Part shown: positions 56,820 to 64,000 of the stretch, in pieces
Layout of the letters: each line of letters begins with the position of its first letter
Numbering within the stretch: position 1 is the first letter of the stretch
Assembly: GCA_023101885.1 (NCBI GenBank)
Contig: JALPQD010000302.1
Location: forward strand, 213,956-277,955
Origin: Typhlomys cinereus
Lineage: Eukaryota > Chordata > Mammalia > Rodentia > Platacanthomyidae
Length of the DNA: 64,000 bases
Reading direction: 5' to 3'
Translations under genes and position numbers: made by a program
The notes under the pieces: model-generated
The model's database searches: none
The model's input: the letters and a program-made list of their open reading frames with translations, nothing else
Told to the model about the DNA's origin: nothing

Positions 56820-57355
56820 ACTTTAAGGCTTGTATTAGATAGGGCTCTCTAGAAGAGAGAACCTATAGAACACATGCATACATATGTGAGCATACGCATG
56901 CATGCACACACACACTAATTAAAGTGGACTTGTTAGATTGACTTACATGAGAGGCTTAGTTTTGCAACAATGACCCTGTGCGTCCTCAAGAAGCAGAGAG
57001 CCAAAGCCGGTTGCTTCTGCAGTCCCGAACTGACACTAGAGGCTGGAACTCCCGATGGGGGAGGTTGGTGTTCAAGTCATGCTGGAAGGATGCGGGACGC
57101 TGGGTGTCAGTGCAGGATAGTAGCACAGCTAAAAGGAAAAAAGGCAGACAGGCCACGCTGCTTCTTCCTCCAACCACCCGCTTTGGGGGAGGCCTGCCAC
57201 TTCAGCTAATCCTCTCTGGAAAAATCCTCACAAACATACCCAGCGGAGTGTCTCCTTGGTTGATTCCAAATCCCATCAATTTGAGGATTAGGACCAACAA
57301 CCACAAGGCTCACAAACCTGTAGGCATCATGCAATTGCTCTAAAGGCCTTCCTAA
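56820..57355. mobile_element. Rodent interspersed repeat (LTR- or hAT-like), probable
   Basis: Starts tagggctctctagaagagag, then a CA-rich stretch, tggacttgttagattgactt and acatgagaggcttag, a common rodent pattern in which a CTCTAGAAGAG motif precedes a TTATTAGA(A/T)TGACTTA block. The open frames inside (79-121 codons) follow the repeat and have no domains. Confidence 0.4.
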
Positions 57356-57784
57356 TCTACGGGTGAGTGCGTAAATGGACAGATGAATGGCAGTGGGCGA
57401 GGCCAGGTCATGGAGCACCTTTCAGGCTATGCTCCATGGTTCAGGTGATGATAAGCCAGTAATAAACCACTAAAGGGCTTTAAGCCAAGATTCATTCTGA
57501 CAGCTGTATGGAAAATGGGATGCCAGCTAGAACCAGATGGGAGATGACGCTGGCACGGATCAGCATTGCTAAGTCAAAGGGCCTCAGGAATGACTGAACG
57601 GTGTTAGAAAGCAAACGATGTTAAATGAAGCCAAGCGGATGCTAGTTTTTCTCTCATAATTTCTTAGCTGGTTCAATAATAGTAATTTAGGAAGAAGGGG
57701 TGCTGCTTTTGAAGTGAGGGAGTTTTATGTCTATGCTCTTAAGCATCTGTCTTGTGGTTATCAAAATAATGGCTTTCATCTCGG
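57356..57784. other. Unassigned, possibly an old mammalian repeat
   Basis: aaagggctttaagccaagat, tcattctgacagctgtatgg and gatgacgctggcacg resemble a mammalian-wide repeat also hinted at near 29.5 kb. Family not named. Confidence 0.3.
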
Positions 57785-57950
57785 TGATGCTTCTCCTTTC
57801 CCTTCCACTTCTCCCTCCCTTTCCCATTTCCCTTTTTTTTCCTTCCTTTTTTCTTTCCTTTCCCTCTCTTTCCTTCCCCTTCCCTTGTCTTTTCCCTTTG
57901 TTTTCCCTTTGTCCATCGCTTCCCTCCCTTCTTTTCTTTCATCTTTTCTC
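57785..57950. repeat. CT-rich low-complexity tract
   Basis: About 160 bp of pyrimidine-rich sequence that generates Ser/Phe/Pro frames on plus and Lys/Glu/Gly frames on minus (57714-58050). Not coding. Confidence 0.85.
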
Positions 57951-58639
57951 CACTTGCGGTTGTTTTATAGCTGCCTTCTACTTGCATCATAGTAGTGTTC
58001 TTCAGTTTCTAAAGGTTGGAAGATTGGACTGTCACCTATTTCATTTGTAAAGTCAATAACTGTTTGCAAAACTTCTACACTCCATCAGGTCTGGCAAAGG
58101 TACACTTGCATTCTCTTTCCTGAGATGACTTTTGCAAACCTAAAGTATTAGTTGATATTAATTTCTGGGTGAAGTTCTCCAATTCCCAAGCAAGGATTGT
58201 ACTGTAAAAACTTTCAAGTTCTGTAGAGTCTTAAGTCAAGTTCTAGTGCTGTGTCTGATAGGGTTGATGTCCAGCCTGTGTTTTATCTTTACTTATAAAA
58301 ATAGTATATTACAGTTGACCATATAGAAGTCTAGAAAAGAAGGGAGATTATGAGGGGCTGGGAAGAGAGGGGAAAATGAGGGCTATCAAAACACAGGACA
58401 GGGATCCTGTTCTAATCTTAGAGTCTGAAACAATTAGATATTTTGAGATAGGAGAGGGGATTGTGAAGGCCCCCCAACACCTGAGGAAATGGAAATGCTG
58501 GTGATCCTGACTCAATCATTGCAGTTGTATTGAATTAGAAGAGTGCACTCTCTCAGTAAGGACAAACATTATGCCAATTAAGAAATTAAATAGTATGTTA
58601 TTTACTGAATACTTTCTTTGTAGCAAACTGATTTCTAAG
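57951..58639. other. Unassigned sequence left of the CCNG1 retrocopy
   Basis: No long frame and no named repeat. Confidence 0.35.
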
Positions 58640-58824
58640 AGTTTACATGGATAGGGTATCCAGAGGACCTGGAGGAGGGCGGTGAGACTTCGGTGGTGGT
58701 GTGGGGACCCTGGCTTCAGGACCCCCCGGGCGTCTCCGTATTTGCCTGTCAGTGTGTTTGCTCCATAGGCGTCTCAGATCCAGTATCTTGGGTGACTGGT
58801 GAGCTGGCCCAGGGAGGGAATACC

Positions 58825-59646
58825 ATGACGGGGCACTCTCAGAAAATGCCGCATCAGCCGCATGTCCTGTTGACTCAGGAGTCAAGATGTCAGCCAAAGG
58901 TCTGCACATGATAATGGTATCAGAATGACTGCCAGACTCAGGGACTTTGAAGTGAAAGATCTTCTCAGTATTTCTCAGTTCTTCAGTTTCAAAGCAGAGA
59001 CATTTTCTCTAGCTGTGAATTTACTGGACAGATTTTAAATGAAGGTATGAACGAAACATCTTGGACTCAGCTGCTTTTACTTGGCTGTGAAATCATAGAA
59101 GAGGAAAGGAATGTCTCCCTTGATCCAAATAAGTCAGTACAGGTTCATTTTTTTCAGACTTGATGAAAATGGAGAAGATTGTGTTAGAGAAGGCTTGTTG
59201 GAATGTAATGCTACCACTGCCTTTCAATTTCTACAACTGTATGACTCACTCATTCAAGAGCACCTGCCATCTGAAAGGAGAAGTGGCCTTAAGTTTGAAG
59301 ATTAGAAGCTCAACTTCAGACATGTCACTGCAGGATCATATTTTCCAAGGCAAAGCCTTCTCTGTTGGCCTTATCAATCATTGCATTGGAGATCCAAGCA
59401 CTGAAGTGTGTAGACTTAACTGAAGGAGTAGAATATATTCAGAAACATTCCAAGGTAAATGATGGAGATTTGACTTTCTGGCAAGAGGTTGCATCCAAGT
59501 GTCTAACTGAATATTCATCAAACAAGTGCTGCAAACCAAATGTGCAGATGTTGAAATGGATTGTGTCTGGATACACCGCACAGCAACAGAGGCACAGTTA
59601 CTACACAGTAACTCACCTTCCAATGATTCCTAAAACAGTTTCTTAA
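58825..59646 (+). pseudogene. CCNG1: Disabled coding part of the CCNG1 retrocopy
   Basis: Compared with the roughly 295-residue parent, the copy keeps both termini. Lesions I can see: altered N-terminal codons; a frameshifting deletion between KVC and AHDNG; TAA (about 59034) and TGA shortly after in the cyclin-box region; loss of three codons in HLGCVGLSC; several small deletions around the ISQYRF segment (59130-59160) and in the middle (59290-59360). The longest remaining clean stretch is about 93 codons at the C-terminus (59365-59646). A functional cyclin fold is impossible. Confidence 0.93.
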
Positions 59647-59885
59647 ATGGGTAAATTCAGTAGTTATTCTCAGCAATGGAGAAAAGTTTCCAGAGTGATC
59701 ATTTTCTTCTGTAATTGAAGTACTGAAATATGTCTTCGAACTGAACACTGTGGATTGGAATAGTAGAGGGAGGATGATGTTACTGATGTGAACTAATAGT
59801 ATTGGAAGCATTCACAAGGCACAGCGCTCTTAAGAGAAGAGTTACCCAACCTCTAAATATGTTAACAATTTCATTAAATTACCTT

Positions 59886-59923
59886 TTTTATTATTTATTC
59901 AATTGTGCGTGTATGCGTGTGTT

Positions 59924-59971
<48 letters not shown>

Positions 59972-60154
59972 GTGTGTAGAACCGTGGGCGAATTAGGGAA
60001 CCACCATGGACGTCACAGGCTCCGCCCTACCAGGACCAGAAACGCAGGCCGCCCCTGTTTCGGCCTGGCATCTATACGTGGGGTCTAGGATCCCAACTCA
60101 GGACTTTCCGCCTGCAAGGCAGAGGCTTAACCCCTGAGCCACCTCTCCAGCCCC
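59886..60154 (-). mobile_element. CA-tailed SINE in the pseudogene 3' UTR (copy 1)
   Basis: A perfect 15-bp duplication tcattaaattacctt at 59871-59885 and 60155-60169 fixes the ends. TG array at about 59927-59966, head at right (ctctccagcccc). Confidence 0.95.
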
Positions 60155-60169
60155 TCATTAAATTACCTT

Positions 60170-61022
60170 AAGAAATAGCATCCCCCAAACCTGTTTTTTT
60201 TTAAAGTACTGAAACTTTTTTCTTTTCCATCCGCTTATATTTGCTAGAGCTTATTAAAATTACAGAACCCTAAGTAGGACATGGACCAAAAGTTTAGGCC
60301 ATATTTGAACACATTTGAATCATTTAGGTGATGAGCAAAAGCATTATTAATTTGGGTGATGTACTTACACAATAATGTAGGTTTCTGCAAACTGTTAGAG
60401 TGGCCTAACCAAGCAGGTGGGCTATTAGAAAGCAATTATATATGTAAAAATGTAAACTTGGTTATTGATCTACACATATATCCTAGTCATCTAAATTTTT
60501 TAATTCATACTAATGATTTACCTTCTTATGGTCAAAACTAACAACATTTAACATATCTACTCATAGTTATGAATTTGGGCTAGGAACATAATGAACTTTT
60601 CTCTGCAATTGAGCTATGGAGTCCATAATGTTATAGTGGATTCAAGTTAGGAAATCTGAGAACATCACAAGTAGATTGTCTATTGAGAACTTGGGAAAGC
60701 TGCCTATGTGTGTGCTTAGCAGAGTTATGGTTAAATTTGAATTCACCTGTGAAGAATGCAAATGAAATAATAAGCCTGGAAAAGTTAACTGTGAATCTTC
60801 ATTTTTCATTACTGAACTAACTTTCTATGTTGGATCAATGTATTTAAGTGGTATTGAAATGGTAAAATCTTAATTTAAATGTCAAAATTTAAATTATGAC
60901 ATTTACATTAAAACCAACAATTCACAAATGCACTATCGGGGTTAATATTCTAGTATTGTAATGTTTCTTGGTACCTAGAATATGTAATACATAATTCAGA
61001 GATGGGATTCTTATTGCTACTT
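60170..61022 (+). pseudogene. CCNG1: CCNG1 retrocopy 3' UTR segment
   Basis: AT-rich sequence between the first and second SINE, inside the bracket of the retrocopy duplications. I infer it is 3' UTR because no other insertion boundary is seen; I did not align it to a parent 3' UTR. Confidence 0.7.
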
Positions 61023-61033
61023 AAGAATTACAC

Positions 61034-61259
61034 GGGGCTGGAGAGGTGGCTCAGGGGTTAAGCCTCTGCCTTGAAGGCAGAAGGTCCTGAGTTCGGATCC
61101 TAGACCCCACGTATAGCCGCTGGGCGGAAGCGGGGGCGGCCTGCGCTTCTGGTCCTGGTAGGGCGTAGCCTGTGAATCCCGGAGCAAAGTAAACAAGGAG
61201 GAGGTGGAGGCGGTCCATGGTGGTTCCCGAATTCGTCCGTGGTTTTACATGCGCACACA

Positions 61260-61305
<46 letters not shown>

Positions 61306-61325
61306 TGAATAAATAAGAAAAAAAA
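61034..61325 (+). mobile_element. CA-tailed SINE in the pseudogene 3' UTR (copy 2)
   Basis: Begins ggggctggagaggtggctca; CA array at about 61255-61302; tail attgaataaataagaaaa. Duplication aagaattacac at 61023-61033 and 61326-61336. Confidence 0.95.
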
Positions 61326-61508
61326 AAGAATTACACTTAAGCTTCTAGGCATTTTATATATAGCAAAAATAAAACAAAAAGCAGACCTCACAAGTTTGAC
61401 AAATTCATGAACTATCTTTAATATTTCTCATAGAAAACAGGTGATGTTGGTATCCATTATATTAAAAAAAAACTTTTGTGTAAAATACTACCTTAATTTT
61501 AATCTCCC

Positions 61509-61717
61509 GGGGCTGGAGAGGTGGCTCAGGGGTTAAGCCTCTGCCTTGCAGGTGGAAGGTCCTGAGTTCAGACCCTGCACCCCGTGTATAGATGCCGGGT
61601 GGAAGTGGGGGCGGCCTGTGCTTCTGGTCCTGATAGGGCGGAGCCTGTGAATCCCCGGGCAGAGTAAACGAAGAGGAAGTGGAGGCGTCCATGGTGGTTC
61701 CCGAATTCGTCCGTAGT

Positions 61718-61758
<41 letters not shown>

Positions 61759-61797
61759 GCGCGCGCGCATACACACACAATTGAATAAATAATAAAA
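61509..61797 (+). mobile_element. CA-tailed SINE in the pseudogene 3' UTR (copy 3)
   Basis: Begins ggggctggagaggtggctca; CA array then CG/CA at about 61722-61770; tail attgaataaataataaaa. Duplication aattttaatctccc at 61495-61508 and 61798-61811. Confidence 0.95.
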
Positions 61798-62303
61798 AAT
61801 TTTAATCTCCCATCTGAGAATATTAATGAATTTTTTAATGAATTTTAATGAATTTTCACCCTGGAAATTTGCTTTGTCTTGCTAAAGTAAGTTCTTTTAC
61901 TACAGATGTTTTTAAAAAATAAAACTGCAATTGCTCTATGTTGAATGTTGTTTGGACAGGCAGAATGTACATTTGCAAGATTCCTCTAAGTGGTGTTCAG
62001 GAGTCTCCTGGGGCAGCTTGAAAGAAAGGAGCTCTACAGTGTTACAGGGCTGCAGATGGTGCCTCAGCGCAGGACCCAGCCCAGTCCATCCACAATGGCT
62101 GTAACCAGTTTTGATGTTACATAATGACTAAATGACCACTGGAAAAAATAAATCAAAGAACTGCAGTGTACTTTATCTTTGACCTTTATAAACCATGATT
62201 ATGGATAACTTGCCAGTTTTCCCAAAGGCTGGTATATTCAGTATTTGGAAACATCAAATGCTCATTTTGAGTGGGCAGAGGAAACCTCACCCAACTGCCT
62301 TTC

Positions 62304-62339
62304 AATAAAATTACTGAAATGCAAAAAAAAAAAAAAAAA
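62304..62339 (+). terminator. Polyadenylation signal and retroposed poly(A) tail
   Basis: AATAAA at 62304-62309, cleavage point about 13 bases later, then 17 uninterrupted A. This is the fossil 3' end of the reverse-transcribed CCNG1 mRNA. Confidence 0.95.
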
Positions 62340-62464
62340 GCTTACATGGATGATTACAATGTTTATAAGAAGCTTCTGAAATAGTATCATTGTTATGGAT
62401 GGGGAAACAGTCATGGAGCACTTAGAGAGTATTAAGAACATGGATTTCAGGACCTGCACATCAG

Positions 62465-62790
62465 ATATAAGAGATGGAGCGGTGACTTGGCATGTAAGAA
62501 TGCTTGTTGCTCCAGCAGGAGAGCCAGAACCATATATGACTCAATGCATGTCTGCAAATCCCAGTGCTGAGCCATAGAAACGGGGGAGGGGGGTGGTTGC
62601 TAGGCTGCCAAGGTCCTGCCTCAATGGAATAAGGCATAAGAGTGATGTGGAAGGGACCTGCTACCCTCCTTCTGTTCACCCTCAGTTGTGTACACCAACA
62701 CACACATGCTTTCACACACCACGCACACAGCATTCACACATTCATATGCATGCTCTCTGACACACGTGCACGCACAAAGTTAGAAATGTC
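62465..62790 (+). mobile_element. B2-superfamily SINE, old, CA-rich tail
   Basis: Degenerate tRNA-like head (gatggagcggtgacttggca, gcttgttgctccagcagg), ccatagaaacggggg middle and a CA/CACG-rich end to about 62785. Lies just outside the CCNG1 retrocopy. Confidence 0.65.
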
Positions 62791-63006
62791 TCAGGAAATT
62801 GAGAAAAATCTATCTAGTATGACTTTTTGCTTCTTCAATTCTTTTGGAGAAAGTTTTGTTTGACTTCTAATAAAAAAAGTAACTGACAAATTATATTTGG
62901 CACACCTTGTTTCCGTTCACTTGTACACTAAAGATAATGTATATAGTTTTTGGCATATGGGATTTGAATACCTTTACAATGACCAAGAATGCTTCATGTC
63001 AATTTC

Positions 63007-63036
63007 TTTAGTGATATATATATATATATCACTAAA
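63007..63036. repeat. Perfect 30-bp AT palindrome
   Basis: The arms tttagtgatatatat and atatatatcactaaa are exact reverse complements without spacer. Further TA sequence follows to 63062. Confidence 0.9.
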
Positions 63037-63139
63037 TATAATATATATATTATATATTATTTTCAAGAAATCGATATTCTGAACAAACCTAAATTTTGGC
63101 TGTAAACCCGTCGTATACATGCATGATGCTTTTAAAGAA

Positions 63140-63420
63140 TTATTCTAAATTTTGAGGGTTCCCTTGCTCCTCATGGATTCCATATCTGGAGTCCATGAGT
63201 TCCTTTCCAGCTTTTCTCTGGCCCTTCATGGATTCCATGTCTGGAGTCTGTGAGTTCTTTTCTTTCTCTTCTCTAGTCCTCTTGCTCTGCTCTCCCACTT
63301 CAGTCCCTGGACATAAGAATGCAATGCTTTGCAATTTCTCCTGCCTCTTGCAGATTCACATCTGTGAGTTCCATTCTTTCTGTCCTCTAATAAATTCTGC
63401 CTTAATCCTCAAAAATTTTT
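63140..63420 (+). repeat. Imperfect 65-bp tandem pair, possible LTR end
   Basis: tcatggattccatatctgga at 63171 recurs as tcatggattccatgtctgga at 63236. Further on, ctaataaattctgccttaat near 63388 resembles an LTR polyadenylation region. No family assigned. Confidence 0.45.
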
Positions 63421-63424
63421 TTTT

Positions 63425-63605
63425 TCTTGAAATTGTTTATTTAAGAGGAGGCAGGTGGGTGATAGACTAGGAACATTGTGCCATGACAGACATGTGGAGA
63501 TCAGAGGAAATCATTCCTTTCACTGCATGGACCACCAGGGTTTGAACTCAGGTCACCAGGTTTGTGTGCAGACACCTTTACCTGCTGAATCATGGTGCTG
63601 GCCCC
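63425..63605 (-). mobile_element. B2-superfamily SINE, old
   Basis: Blocks gcatggaccaccagggtttg, aactcaggtcaccaggtttg, acacctttacctgctgaatc and atggtgctggcccc are the reversed body and head. Confidence 0.7.
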
Positions 63606-64000
63606 TGGAAGACATTTATAAAGAAATCAGCCCAAATGTCCAACAGTGGATGAATGGGTAAAGAAATGTGGTACATATACACAATGGAATACTATTCAAC
63701 TATCAAGAAAAATGAATTTATGAAATTTGTTAGTAAATGGATGAAGGTGGAAGAAACTATACAAAGTATCTCACACACTTTAAGACAGACATTGCATGTT
63801 TTCCCTTATAAGAGAATCCTAGCATTAAAATCTTCAGAATGATGTAATGTAATGGAAACTCTTATACCAACCACAAATGACAAAGGAACATAAGTCAGGG
63901 GGGATGGAGAAAGGTTCCAAAAGAATGGAGACAAAAGAACATGGACAAATAGTTGAATAAGGCATTTAGAGAAGGATAGTTTTAAGGGGAAGGGAAGAAC
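63606..64000 (+). mobile_element. L1 ORF2 end, continues beyond the window
   Basis: Translation gives MWYIYTMEYYSTIKKNEF, MKFVSKWMKVEETIQS, then 3' UTR-like sequence with ggaacataagtcagggggg. Typical end of L1 ORF2 plus the start of the 3' UTR; older than the 53 kb copy. Cut by the window edge. Confidence 0.85.

Larger units (their letters stand above)
58653..62339 (+). pseudogene. CCNG1: Processed pseudogene of cyclin G1, full length with 5' UTR, 3' UTR and poly(A)
   Basis: The intact parent encodes cyclin G1, a p53-induced cyclin that binds PP2A B' subunits. Here intron-less blocks of it follow in order: QESRCQPKVC (58882-58905), AHDNGIRMTARLRDFEVKDL, ETFSLAVNLLDRF, HLG/LSCFYLAVKS, MEKIVLEKACW, ALSIIALEIQALKCVDLTEG, DLTFWQE.ASKCLTEYSSNK, LKWIVSG and HSYY.VTHLPMIPKTVS then stop at 59644. 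The likely start is ATG 58825. An apparent 5' UTR precedes it and a long 3' UTR follows, ending AATAAA (62304-62309) and 17 A (62323-62339). Target duplications agtttacatggat (58640-58652) and agcttacatggat (62339-62351) bracket it. A roughly 20-bp deletion after KVC, in-frame TAA/TGA after LLDRF, and further frameshifts kill it. Three SINEs interrupt the 3' UTR. Confidence 0.95.

Noticed and set aside
58825..59646. Functional intron-less cyclin G1 gene
   Set aside because: A frameshifting deletion, two in-frame stops after LLDRF and several more indels interrupt the cyclin region. The poly(A) and target duplications show it is a retrocopy.
61034..61110. tRNA gene (A and B box present)
   Set aside because: The tRNA-like part is the head of a SINE that continues for about 200 bp more and recurs many times with target duplications. 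It does not fold as a complete tRNA with a normal 3' half.
1..64000. An undescribed multi-gene system such as a defence locus, biosynthetic cluster or operon
   Set aside because: Both strands show only transposon remains, one retropseudogene, microsatellites and unassigned non-coding DNA. No set of functional genes is present.

Overview
This is vertebrate, specifically rodent, nuclear DNA with no functional protein-coding gene that I can support. The organism call rests on B1 (7SL-derived) and ID-like SINEs, many copies of a tRNA-derived B2-superfamily SINE, rodent-type L1 3' ends with polypurine tracts, and old mammalian repeats (MIR, MER5A-like, MaLR LTRs). B2-type SINEs point to the mouse-related rodents (Myodonta). 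The youngest SINE copies end in a CA repeat followed by ATTGAATAAATA, which is not the standard mouse or rat B2 tail, so a non-murine lineage such as a dipodoid or spalacid is my guess, not a demonstrated fact.

Layout. 1-2.3 kb: an L1 ORF1 relict broken by two SINEs and a 5'-truncated L1 3' end that sits between 61-bp direct repeats. 4.0-5.9 kb: a non-coding LTR retrotransposon with two 404-bp LTRs; relatives of its LTR recur at 16.5, 17.2, 18.2, 42.0 and 54.8 kb. 6.4-8.0 kb: quiet, complex sequence that could hold conserved regulatory elements. 9-16 kb: L1 3' ends (two of them tail to tail), a 45-bp x 5 minisatellite and a longer L1 ORF2 relict. 16.5-21.7 kb: LTRs nested in SINEs and a 217-bp local duplication. 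22-34 kb: L1 3' UTRs, old LTRs, a perfect 65-bp tandem duplication, and large unassigned stretches. 34.9-35.9 kb: a candidate conserved element next to a CpG-rich block. 36-45 kb: SINEs, a possible L1 5' half, a retroviral-LTR-like fragment and a 171-bp inverted duplication. 45.7-55.5 kb: MER5A-like and MaLR copies and three L1 3' ends on the minus strand.

The one clear gene-derived feature is at 58,653-62,339: a full-length processed pseudogene of cyclin G1 (CCNG1), with apparent 5' UTR, broken coding region, long 3' UTR, AATAAA signal, poly(A) tail and matching target-site duplications. Three CA-tailed SINEs later landed in its 3' UTR.

I found no undescribed multi-gene system. The most unusual structures are two local duplications of flanking sequence (one direct, one inverted), each interrupting an older retroelement, and the well preserved but dead CCNG1 retrocopy. 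Family names are assigned from memory of consensus sequences without a database search.
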